From: CAZZGX01 sp964653715
GTDB lineage: Bacteria; Patescibacteriota; Minisyncoccia; Ryanbacterales; GWA2-47-10b
Assembly (NCBI GenBank): GCA_964653715.1
Contig: CAZZGX010000046.1
Location: forward strand, 1-37,621
Direction: 5' to 3'
DNA: 37,621 nt
Part shown: positions 25,341-32,122 of the stretch, one piece after another
Layout of the letters: the number at the start of each line of letters is the position of its first letter
How positions within the stretch are numbered: position 1 is the stretch's first letter
The notes under the pieces: generated by a model
The model's input: only the letters and a program-made list of their open reading frames with translations
The model's database searches: none
Told to the model about the DNA's origin: nothing
Program-made: the position numbers and the translations under genes

Positions 25341-25798
25341 ATTTTTCTATGTGATCCCGTAATTCGCGCCTCGGCTTTTTCTAAAAGATCCCGGACATTA
25401 CGATGTTTGAGCATCTTCATAGCTTTCTCATATGACGCCCACTGAAAATTTCTATGTTCGTCCGATATCGTTACCCTTGAATCAAAAACCTGCCCGAGAT
25501 AAAAAACAACAAATTTGAGGCGAGATTCTGCGTCTTTGGTTTTGGGCGGCCACTTGAAACGAAAACGAATAGTTTCTTTGTACCCGGGGAAAAAACGGAT
25601 TCGCTCAAGATTCGTTTCTTCTTTAATCTCTCGGCGGGCGGCTTCCATTGAGGTTTCATTTTTTTCAATATGTCCTTTGGGGAACGCCCAATGCCCCCGC
25701 ATATGCTGAAGAAGCAGGTAGAGTACCCTGCTGCCACGCTTGCGAAACAAAATCGCCCCCGCGGACCGTTCTATTTTTACTTTTTCCTGTTTTATCAT
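25337..25798 (-). CDS. Nudix hydrolase
   Basis: This 153-aa Nudix-fold protein cleaves a nucleoside diphosphate linked to another moiety. The Nudix box runs from GHIEKNETS to REIKEETNL (about 42-64, REIKEE at 56-61). The layout SAGAILFR...HWAFPKGH resembles the diadenosine tetraphosphate hydrolase/MutT-like group, with a later FRFKWPPK stretch. I chose ATG 25798 (MIKQEKVKIERSAG); upstream in-frame ATGs at 25840 and TTG/GTG starts would add a basic extension with no family support. No Shine-Dalgarno is seen at either. The ZIP transporter follows with a 4-nt overlap. The exact substrate is unknown. Confidence 0.9.
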   Translation of the reverse strand: MIKQEKVKIERSAGAILFRKRGSRVLYLLLQHMRGHWAFPKGHIEKNETSMEAARREIKEETNLERIRFFPGYKETIRFRFKWPPKTKDAESRLKFVVFYLGQVFDSRVTISDEHRNFQWASYEKAMKMLKHRNVRDLLEKAEARITGSHRKI

Positions 25799-25905
25799 AA
25801 AGAAAAATATTCTTGAGAGAGAACGCGTATAGTGTGCCATATTTTTTTGAATTAGTCTCCTCCTTGACGAGACTCTGCGATTGGTGCTTGGAATCAAAGG
25901 AATAA

Positions 25906-25914
25906 TTATCCACA
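25906..25914 (+). promoter_or_regulatory. Perfect DnaA-box sequence (single copy)
   Basis: TTATCCACA, the high-affinity DnaA box, occurs in the intergenic gap between the Nudix gene and the uracil-DNA glycosylase gene. I see no second box nearby and no dnaA/dnaN context, so it may be chance or a titration/regulatory site and not an origin. Confidence 0.3.
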
Positions 25915-25949
25915 GCTTCCCGAAAAAAGTTTTGCAAAAATTCTTGATA

Positions 25950-25958
25950 TGGTATTAT
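25950..25958 (+). promoter_or_regulatory. Extended -10 promoter for the candidate small RNA
   Basis: TGGTATTAT is an extended -10 element (TGn plus TATTAT). TTGCAA at 25932-25937 gives a 15-nt-spaced -35-like box. Transcription would start near 25965 to the right, into a region without a convincing gene. Confidence 0.5.
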
Positions 25959-25964
25959 GAAGAA

Positions 25965-26144
25965 AGATCATCATACGGAAGCTACGGTATACGAAGAGGA
26001 GGAGCGCTCAACTGGCTCATCTTTTGCCACCGGTGTCCTACACCACTCTCGCTCAATTCTCATCGCACGCCTCGCTTTCCCCGCCCTTCTACAACCTACC
26101 AACCTCACTCTCAGCCTGTCTCCGGACAGGCTCTTTTGTTATTT
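25965..26144 (+). ncRNA. Candidate small RNA in the largest intergenic gap
   Basis: The 350-nt gap 25799-26148 has no convincing protein gene. On the plus strand it contains an extended -10 promoter and, about 150 nt later, a strong terminator (26113-26144), defining a transcript of about 180 nt. The predicted RNA is purine-rich at its 5' side (GAAGAGGAGGAG near 25997) and strongly pyrimidine-rich later; it contains a GGTGT-CCT-ACACC hairpin and two copies of CGCTCAA. A plus-strand frame covers the segment but its ATG lies within the -10 box. On the minus strand a frame of roughly 55 codons without a clear start also crosses it, so a short peptide cannot be excluded. No known RNA family (6S, SRP, RNase P) was recognised. 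Confidence 0.4.
26113..26144 (+). terminator. Terminator of the candidate small RNA
   Basis: AGCCTGTC (26113-26120) pairs with GACAGGCT (26125-26132) around a TCCG tetraloop, followed by CTTTTGTTATTT. The second arm can alternatively pair with 26150-26162. Confidence 0.75.
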
Positions 26145-26162
26145 CGTATCAAAAGAGCCTGT
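26126..26162. repeat. Competing 13-bp hairpin over the uracil-DNA glycosylase stop codon
   Basis: ACAGGCTCTTTTG (26126-26138) and CAAAAGAGCCTGT (26150-26162) form a perfect stem with an 11-nt loop. It shares its left arm with the terminator at 26113-26132, so only one of the two hairpins can form on either strand. The right arm includes the last codons of the glycosylase gene. Confidence 0.6.
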
Positions 26163-26766
26163 GTTGCGCACTCGATGGTTCTTTCTTTGTTGAAATACTT
26201 TCCTCTCTGGTAATCTTGCCTCGCACTATATCGGGCAATTTTTTGAAACTCTCGCGAAGCTGTTTCAAAACTTCGGTTGATCTGAGAGCCGCGGCCGGGT
26301 GAAAAAGAGGAACTATGACCAGTGCGTCTTTTGTAAATACCTTTCCTTGGTCACGCGAAATTTTTGCCTCTGGCAAAAAATAATTCATTGAAAAGCGGCC
26401 GAGGGGTGCTACGACGCACGGATTAAGAATTTCGATCTGACGGGTAAGATAGGGCGCGTAGGCTATTATTTCTTCGGGCTGCGGGTCGCGGTTCTCGGGC
26501 GGGCGGCGTTTTACGATATTTGTAATGTATACATCCTCTCGCTTCCATCCGATTTCTTTAATAAGCTCGTCCAAAAGCTTGCCCGCGCGTCCAACAAAAG
26601 GGCGACCGAGACGATCCTCGTGAAAACCGGGGGCTTCTCCTACAAACAAAACATCGGCATCAACGTTTCCCTCACCAAAAACAAGCGTAGAACCACGAAG
26701 AGGAAGATTTCTGTCGTCTGACATTTTTTGCTGAAGTTTCTCAAGAAGTTCTTTTTTATGAGCCAT
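26149..26766 (-). CDS. Family-4-like uracil-DNA glycosylase lacking the iron-sulfur cysteines
   Basis: This 205-aa protein belongs to the family 4/5 branch of the uracil-DNA glycosylase superfamily, which removes uracil from DNA. The GEAPG motif (43-47), PFVGRAGKLLDELI, ITNIVKRRPPENRDP (81-95) and HPAA (156-159) are present. Family 4 enzymes normally hold a [4Fe-4S] cluster through four cysteines; here the KCRPP cysteine is Arg87, the ExxxCxPYL cysteine is Tyr103, and the N-terminal CxxC before the GEG turn is absent. The only cysteine is C117. I chose ATG 26766 (MAHKKELL); the longer frame has a CKPC but overlaps the permease end. It is the last gene of the ndk operon. Confidence 0.88.
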   Translation of the reverse strand: MAHKKELLEKLQQKMSDDRNLPLRGSTLVFGEGNVDADVLFVGEAPGFHEDRLGRPFVGRAGKLLDELIKEIGWKREDVYITNIVKRRPPENRDPQPEEIIAYAPYLTRQIEILNPCVVAPLGRFSMNYFLPEAKISRDQGKVFTKDALVIVPLFHPAAALRSTEVLKQLRESFKKLPDIVRGKITREESISTKKEPSSAQHRLF

Positions 26767-26785
26767 ATGGTTTAAGCTACATGGT

Positions 26786-27880
26786 TTACAAAATATTTGC
26801 CGCGCCAGCAATCTCAATAAGCGCTCCCGTCGTAAGGAGAGTGAGGAGAGCCGACACCAAAAATAAATTTGTCCGGAGAACCTTTCGCGCCAAAAGAAGA
26901 ATCAAAATACCCTCAATGCCAACACCAACCGCACCGACAACTCCTAAGATTAAAATAAAATTATTAATGCCGAGCAAATAGAGAGCAAGCGGTCCCAACG
27001 AGGACACCGCCCACGCAAGCGCGTGCGGCCACGCTGCATCGTATTCAAATGTAAACATAAGTTCGAGCCCGAGCGCAAAGTATGAGGTAACGACGGCAAG
27101 AATCCCGATAATGGTTCCTATCATAAAAAGCGTACCCCCACCTGAGGCGCGAAGACTGCCAAGCGCGTCAGGAGTTACGGTGTGTCCGGCTATTCCCACA
27201 ATCGAGAGAATAAAAAGAAAATACAAAAATCCAACGAGTATTGTCGCGGCAAGTACCGTTTGGAAAAATAATTTTCGATGCTGTTCGTGGAAAACATCAA
27301 CTACTTTGGGGATAACAGAGGCTCCTGAAAAAGCAAAGAGAAAAATACCATATGGGAGAAACCAGTCCGTACCGTTTCCGTGAAGCGGCATATCTTCAAA
27401 ATGAAGCCGCGGGGCGAGAATAAGAAATAAAAAAATGATAAAACCAATAAGAATCGCGGCAAGCCAAGCATTCAGCATATTGGCACGCTTAGGTTTAAGA
27501 AGTAAAACAAGACCCGATACGACAAAAAATAAAACCGTGAGACTCTTCGAAGATACGGGAACGATATATGACAAAAATAAGCCTGCCAAAACCCCATAGA
27601 CAAGCAAATACCCCAAATAACTCAAAAAACGTGAAAGAAAGGCAACCCAATACCCCACAGGACCAAAATATTCACGTGTATATCCGGGAAGGCGCTTTCG
27701 TTCAGGATGATAAAAAAGTATGTGGCCGTAGAGCGTATGAAACACGGTAACAACACCACCAACTAGAACAAAATAGAAAAGCGACCACCAGATGCCTGCT
27801 GAGACTACGGAGTATGGCAAGGCAAACATCCCCGCACCCACAATCATCCCTACCAAAAGTCCCAGCCCTTCAAAAGCCAT
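26786..27880 (-). CDS. Amino-acid permease (aromatic amino acid/APC-type)
   Basis: This 364-aa protein has about eleven hydrophobic helices. The N-terminal GMIVGAGMFALPYSVVSAG unwinding motif of helix 1 is typical of the hydroxy/aromatic amino acid permease and related APC-superfamily carriers. It probably imports an amino acid with a proton or sodium ion, which suits an organism with little amino-acid synthesis; the substrate cannot be assigned. ATG 27880 is one base from the stop of the upstream LOG-like gene, so the two are co-transcribed. The first residues (MAFEGLG) leave no room for a regulatory N-terminal domain. Confidence 0.88.
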   Translation of the reverse strand: MAFEGLGLLVGMIVGAGMFALPYSVVSAGIWWSLFYFVLVGGVVTVFHTLYGHILFYHPERKRLPGYTREYFGPVGYWVAFLSRFLSYLGYLLVYGVLAGLFLSYIVPVSSKSLTVLFFVVSGLVLLLKPKRANMLNAWLAAILIGFIIFLFLILAPRLHFEDMPLHGNGTDWFLPYGIFLFAFSGASVIPKVVDVFHEQHRKLFFQTVLAATILVGFLYFLFILSIVGIAGHTVTPDALGSLRASGGGTLFMIGTIIGILAVVTSYFALGLELMFTFEYDAAWPHALAWAVSSLGPLALYLLGINNFILILGVVGAVGVGIEGILILLLARKVLRTNLFLVSALLTLLTTGALIEIAGAANIL

Positions 27881-27881
27881 G

Positions 27882-28466
27882 CTAGACAGCGTGCGATTTC
27901 AAACGTTCGATTGTTTCTTTCAACTTACCCACGAGAATGGCGGGGTCGGCTTCAAAAATAATATTTGGGTTGTCAGCCCCGCGACTCGATGTACGAATAA
28001 TATCAGGAAGCATATCAGTAGTACCTCCAGTGCCCGTGAGCACGCCGATCGGTTTTCTCTGCTCAAACGCTACGGTAAACTCGTGCAGCGTTCCAATACG
28101 ACCGCATCCGATGATGACCGCGTCCACGGAATGGGTCAGGAGTACATCGCGTCCGGAATATCCCGAGGCCGTATAAATAATCATGTCCATGTAATCAATC
28201 GGCAATTTATAAAAATTGACGTGTTCATCTTCCGAGAGCGCAGGCGAGATGCCAATCGTAAACCCACCGGCCTCTTTCGCGCCGATTGCCGCCCAATACG
28301 GAAATCCTGTGGTGGCGCCGTTGACAAGCACAATTCCTGCCTCCGCGATGCTTTTTCCGATAAGCTTTGCTTTTTCAAGAGCGTCTTTACTGCAGTGACC
28401 CGTTTCGGCAGCACCCGATACGCCGAATTTGAGCTGTAAATGAGTATGGCGAGAAGGTTTCACCAT
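27882..28466 (-). CDS. LOG/SLOG-family Rossmann-like protein
   Basis: This 194-aa protein has the SLOG (YpsA/LOG-like) fold seen in nucleotide-processing or nucleotide-sensing enzymes. The beginning GVSGAAETGHCSKDALEKA and VNGATTGFPYWAAIGAKEAGG match the family. The signature loop usually reading PGGxGTxxE is GCGRIGTLHE (120-129), retaining the GT and the final Glu. Classical LOG proteins cleave cytokinin nucleotide monophosphates; bacterial relatives act as nucleoside-monophosphate phosphoribohydrolases or sensors. The function here is uncertain. It lies 9 nt after the beta-CASP gene and one base before the permease gene. Confidence 0.75.
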   Translation of the reverse strand: MVKPSRHTHLQLKFGVSGAAETGHCSKDALEKAKLIGKSIAEAGIVLVNGATTGFPYWAAIGAKEAGGFTIGISPALSEDEHVNFYKLPIDYMDMIIYTASGYSGRDVLLTHSVDAVIIGCGRIGTLHEFTVAFEQRKPIGVLTGTGGTTDMLPDIIRTSSRGADNPNIIFEADPAILVGKLKETIERLKSHAV

Positions 28467-28475
28467 AATAGTGTA

Positions 28476-29828
28476 TCAGAGGCTTACTATCTCTCCAAAC
28501 TCGGGAGCGGTAGCGTTGATCCCGAGATAATCGCGGATTCGCTGCGAAAGAAAAAGGCTTGCCGCGGGCTCCCCTTGCACCACAAAAACACGTTTGAGCG
28601 ACTCGGCGTTATTTTCCACAAAACTAAAAAGACCATTCGTGTCGGCATGAGCCGAGTATCCCCGAATGGAGCGGACTTCGGCTTCCACGGGAACCTCTTC
28701 CCTCCAAATCTTTACGCGCTTTTCGCCATCCAGTATTCGGCGGCCCAAAGATCCTGCCGCTTGGTATCCGATAAATAAAATCATGTTCTTTTTATCCGGC
28801 AAATAACGCCGCGCGTGGTGCAATATCCTGCCGCCATTCATCATTCCCGCTCCCGCAAAAATAACCTTTGGTCCTTGGACGTTGTTAATCGCCTTGGAAT
28901 CCTCGGCATGAAGCGTTAAATGAAGCCCAGGAAATTGGAAAATGTCATCCCCACTGCGGATAAGGGCGCGCATGTCGGCGTTGAAATAATCTTGATACCG
29001 CCTATATACTTCCGTGGCGCGGATAGCAAGCGGGCTGTCTATGAAAATAGGAACGCGCGGGATTCTCCCGTGCTCGATAAGATTATTGCATTCGACAAGA
29101 AGTTCCTGGGTCCGTTCGAGCGCAAATGACGGAATGATGAGTGTGCCGCCCCTTCGCACGGTATCTTCAATGGCCCGCTCAAGTTTTCCCTTCCGTTCAT
29201 CAATATCTTCGTGAATACGGTTTCCGTATGCGGATTCTATAACGATAACATCCATGCCAGAAATTTTCTCCGGTGGGGAAAGAAGCGGCATAGGAACATT
29301 TCCAAGGTCTCCCGTAAAAAGAATCTTCTTGCCCTCCGCATGAATCTCTATCATCGCAGAGCCCAAGATATGTCCTGCGTTGTGAAACCAAATTTCAAAA
29401 TCTCCAATGGTCAGTTTCTCTCCGTAGGGAATTCCCTTCCAAAGCTTCATCGCCGAGTCAAGATCGTCGAGCGTATACAGGGCGCCCGTTTCTCCCTCGT
29501 GACTCGCCTCTTTTTCAAGAACGCCGAGACTATCCTCGAGCATAAGAAACCCGAAATCGCGCGTCGGAGGAGTTGAATAAATCGTTCCGCGAAAACCCTT
29601 GCTTACTAACTTTGGGATACGACCAATATGGTCAATGTGAGCGTGCGTTGGAAGGAGCGCGTCGATCGAGGCTGGATCGTATGGAAAATCACCGCGGTTT
29701 TTTACAGAACAAAAACGCGGGCATTGAAACATCCCACAATCAATTAAGATTCTTGTTTTTTCAGTCTCAAGAAGATAGTTGGCTCCCGTTACTTCTTGTG
29801 TTCCGCCAAAAAAAGAAATCTTCACCAT
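28476..29828 (-). CDS. Metallo-beta-lactamase/beta-CASP ribonuclease (CPSF-like)
   Basis: This 450-aa protein has the metallo-beta-lactamase motif THAHIDH (H62, H64, D66, H67), HNAGHILGSAMIEI, FTGDLGN, an inserted beta-CASP domain, and a C-terminal GYSAHAD plus FVVQGEPAA. It matches the YsoB/CPSF73-like RNA-processing exonucleases found in bacteria and archaea, which cleave RNA endo- or 5'-exonucleolytically; DNA activity is less likely. The RMMBL-type C-terminus (RSIRGYSAHADTNGLFSFVE) is complete. It starts 5 nt after ndk and is followed by the LOG-like gene after 9 nt. No Shine-Dalgarno is seen. Confidence 0.93.
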   Translation of the reverse strand: MVKISFFGGTQEVTGANYLLETEKTRILIDCGMFQCPRFCSVKNRGDFPYDPASIDALLPTHAHIDHIGRIPKLVSKGFRGTIYSTPPTRDFGFLMLEDSLGVLEKEASHEGETGALYTLDDLDSAMKLWKGIPYGEKLTIGDFEIWFHNAGHILGSAMIEIHAEGKKILFTGDLGNVPMPLLSPPEKISGMDVIVIESAYGNRIHEDIDERKGKLERAIEDTVRRGGTLIIPSFALERTQELLVECNNLIEHGRIPRVPIFIDSPLAIRATEVYRRYQDYFNADMRALIRSGDDIFQFPGLHLTLHAEDSKAINNVQGPKVIFAGAGMMNGGRILHHARRYLPDKKNMILFIGYQAAGSLGRRILDGEKRVKIWREEVPVEAEVRSIRGYSAHADTNGLFSFVENNAESLKRVFVVQGEPAASLFLSQRIRDYLGINATAPEFGEIVSL

Positions 29829-29833
29829 ATCGC

Positions 29834-30430
29834 TTAAAACATACTATCCTCTTCCGTACGTTTATAGCTGTGAATGTCTGATTTTTGAAACCAATGGTTG
29901 ATCTCATAGGCAGCTTCTTCCGAATTGCCTGAAGCATGAATCAAGTTGTGAACGGCGCGCTTTTGGACGTTGGCAAGCACGGGAGAATCCACAGAAAAAT
30001 CTCCCCTGATCGTTCCCATTTCAGCAAACGCGGGTATCGTAGGACCAACAATCTTACGAACCATGCGAATTGCATGAAGCCCCTCAACAACGATCTTGAT
30101 GACAGGGCCTGAAATCATAAAATCAACAAGCCAGTCGCGCACCTTAAGGCCAATTTCATGATGATCCTCCGTCCCGTAATCCTCTTTCAGGGTCGAAGGA
30201 ATCTTAAATTCTTCATAGCTCCTGGCCGTATTGCGGCCAAGTCCCGTAATCCACTCTTTGTCTTTCGGATAGTGGCTGTCCATTTCATCATGCGTGGGCC
30301 AGATCATCTCGAGCGCGATTATCTTCAATCCCCGCTTTTCAATCCGGAAAAGAATTTCACCCACAAGCCCCCTCTTTACGCCATCGGGTTTAATAAGAAT
30401 AAGTGTCCTTTCTTCTTCTGGCTTTTCCAT
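29834..30430 (-). CDS. ndk: Nucleoside diphosphate kinase with internal insertions
   Basis: Ndk transfers the gamma phosphate among nucleoside triphosphates through a phospho-histidine. The 198-aa protein has LILIKPDGVKRGLVGEI, SGPVIKIVVEG, MGTIRGDFSVDSP and NLIHASGNSEEAA with the catalytic H165. It is about 50 residues longer than the usual 140-150 because of an insertion near residues 55-95 (KDKEWITGLGRNTARSYEEF region) and a shorter one before the active-site loop (about 147-160). I chose ATG 30430; the longer upstream frame is the antisense of the divergent signal-peptide gene. It shares a divergent promoter region with the surface protein gene and heads the operon to the uracil-DNA glycosylase gene. 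Confidence 0.94.
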   Translation of the reverse strand: MEKPEEERTLILIKPDGVKRGLVGEILFRIEKRGLKIIALEMIWPTHDEMDSHYPKDKEWITGLGRNTARSYEEFKIPSTLKEDYGTEDHHEIGLKVRDWLVDFMISGPVIKIVVEGLHAIRMVRKIVGPTIPAFAEMGTIRGDFSVDSPVLANVQKRAVHNLIHASGNSEEAAYEINHWFQKSDIHSYKRTEEDSMF

Positions 30431-30432
30431 AA

Positions 30433-30438
30433 TATAAT
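30433..30438 (+). promoter_or_regulatory. -10 box of the Ig/TSP3 surface-protein gene
   Basis: TATAAT lies 2 nt from the ndk start codon on the other strand and ends 19 nt before ATG 30458. No good -35 is visible. The predicted leader is about 12 nt without Shine-Dalgarno. Confidence 0.45.
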
Positions 30439-30457
30439 GAAATCGTACAGCATTCGC

Positions 30458-32122
30458 ATGAAATTGGAAAGATGTCGTCACGTTCCTAAAAAACTGTTTT
30501 TCGTTTTCGGTTTTTTTCTTTTTTTTGTCGCAATAACAAAAGCCGATACTACCGGAGGCGAGCCTCCGCCTCTCGATACGGCTTTTGTGGTTTTCCAACA
30601 AGGCACTACTCCGGGGACGATGCTTGTTCGGGTTGAAGAGGCACGGGGCGCTACTGATATAGATATATATCTCCAAAGTGAAATTTTTACGGCGCCGCTT
30701 TTTCTTGGTAATGCTCTTCCGATGACCAGTGATCCGACTCGCTGGTATTTTATGTGGAATTCTTCAAACGTTCCTTTCGGAGATTACAGCCTAACAGCAA
30801 AGGTAACCACAAGCGCTGGATCTTATGAAGCCGCTCCCGCCAGCATTTCAATTAACAATAACAGTAGCCCTCTGATGCCTCCTCCATCAATCCAAAATCT
30901 CGTGCCCCCGCCACCGTCATTATTACCGCCTCCGCCGCCAATTTTGCCCACAACAGCTCCTACTGCGACTACCGCACCTACGTCAGGAGCTCCCACGCCA
31001 CAACATCCGACCATTTTCTTAAAACTTTCACAGGAAGGTGTTATCAAGGGCCTTCTAGAGATTAGCGTGCAAGTGGAAAACGCCGAGGCCATCGAGCTCT
31101 ATGTTGTTCCTCGAGGCTCGACTGCTCCGCGTTTTATTGGGAAGGCCCTCTTGATTCCCGGAAGCAACTCCGAATGGAAATACGCGTGGGACTCGCGATC
31201 CGTTGCCAATGGACTCTACGGGCTGGTGGTAAAGATTAAAAACTCTTTTGGTTTTTACGGAAGCAATTTTACGGATCTCGCAATTGTCAATGCGATGAAG
31301 ACTCCCTTGCCTCCCCCAGCACCACTTGCACCAACGAGAACAAACGCGCCACCGTCGCCGGAACCCGAACAGGAAAAACAAAACTTGGAAGTTATTAAGG
31401 ATAAGATCAAAAGCGATATTCAGAAAACAACTGACACTCTCCAAGCTCTTTCGCAACGCACACCTGACGACGCGGCACTCGATTCCGATCACGATGGAAT
31501 TTCCGACTACGATGAAGCACAGATATATTACACAGATCCATTAAGCCAGGATAGCGATAAGGACTCCGTGCCAGACGGAGATGAAATTTTAAAAGGAACC
31601 AACCCTAGAGATTCAGCGCCTTCCACTACTGTGGCGTATGAAGATCCTAAATCAGCCGGAACCGTGCGAAATGATCTTTTTAGCGTCGTTGCGGTATCGG
31701 TCACGCGTACGAAATTAAAATCGGATGGAACAAAGACCGCGGATCGAATTTCGATTAGCGGTAAAGCCGTTCCCGGAAGTTTCGTAACCCTCTATATTTT
31801 CTCAACTCCCATCATTGTTACGGTAAAAGCAAACGTCAACGGAGAGTGGAGCTACATTCTCGATAAAGAACTTGAGGATGGTACTCATCAGATCTATGCA
31901 ACCCTGACGAATGGCGCGGGAAAAATAATTGCGAGGAGTGATCCGATTCCCTTTGTAAAGCAAGCTGAAGCGGCAACACTCGACAAAAACGCCTTCACTA
32001 TCACCTCAGAAAATACTAAGCCGAGCTTTTTTGGAAATCAACCAGTTCTCATCGGACTGCTTTTGCTGCTTGGCGTCATAGGCTTGGCGCTGATCATTAT
32101 CGGCCTCCGCCGGTCACCATGA
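30458..32122 (+). CDS. Surface protein with Ig-like domains and thrombospondin type-3 repeats
   Basis: This 554-aa exported protein has a basic N-terminus and hydrophobic signal (about 12-28). Two similar Ig-like domains follow, each ending in a W-Y/K-x-x-W-(N/D)-S strand and GxYxL motif, separated by a Pro/Thr-rich linker with poly-Pro runs. Two calcium-binding-type thrombospondin type-3 repeats come next (residues 342 to about 383: DSDHDGISDYDE and DSDKDSVPDGDE), then a third Ig-like domain and a C-terminal transmembrane helix (about 529-550, ending RRSP). Such proteins are common on Patescibacteria surfaces and may mediate adhesion. I chose ATG 30458; ATG 30437 overlaps the -10 box. Its stop overlaps the sensor-kinase start by 4 nt. 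Confidence 0.85.
   Translation: MKLERCRHVPKKLFFVFGFFLFFVAITKADTTGGEPPPLDTAFVVFQQGTTPGTMLVRVEEARGATDIDIYLQSEIFTAPLFLGNALPMTSDPTRWYFMWNSSNVPFGDYSLTAKVTTSAGSYEAAPASISINNNSSPLMPPPSIQNLVPPPPSLLPPPPPILPTTAPTATTAPTSGAPTPQHPTIFLKLSQEGVIKGLLEISVQVENAEAIELYVVPRGSTAPRFIGKALLIPGSNSEWKYAWDSRSVANGLYGLVVKIKNSFGFYGSNFTDLAIVNAMKTPLPPPAPLAPTRTNAPPSPEPEQEKQNLEVIKDKIKSDIQKTTDTLQALSQRTPDDAALDSDHDGISDYDEAQIYYTDPLSQDSDKDSVPDGDEILKGTNPRDSAPSTTVAYEDPKSAGTVRNDLFSVVAVSVTRTKLKSDGTKTADRISISGKAVPGSFVTLYIFSTPIIVTVKANVNGEWSYILDKELEDGTHQIYATLTNGAGKIIARSDPIPFVKQAEAATLDKNAFTITSENTKPSFFGNQPVLIGLLLLLGVIGLALIIIGLRRSP

Noticed and set aside
25665..25937. 90-aa minus-strand frame starting at TTG 25937
   Set aside because: It overlaps the Nudix gene in another frame and has no domain or ribosome-site support.
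25799..26148. Replication origin at the DnaA box
   Set aside because: Only one box, no AT-rich unwinding cluster and no dnaA, dnaN or gyrase genes nearby.
25957..26193. 78-aa plus-strand frame starting MKKDHHTEAT
   Set aside because: Its ATG lies inside the -10 box of the candidate promoter, and the frame runs through the terminator into the antisense of the glycosylase gene. A small RNA is more likely.
26767..26817. N-terminal extension of the glycosylase with a CKPC motif
   Set aside because: It overlaps the end of the permease gene by 32 nt, and the cysteines are too far from the GEG turn to match the family-4 cluster motif.
29200..29576. Antisense frames within the beta-CASP gene
   Set aside because: The minus-strand frame carries all family motifs; the others are composition shadows.
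30431..30676. 82-residue N-terminal extension of ndk
   Set aside because: It is antisense to the signal peptide and start of the divergent surface-protein gene, and the family alignment begins at ATG 30430.
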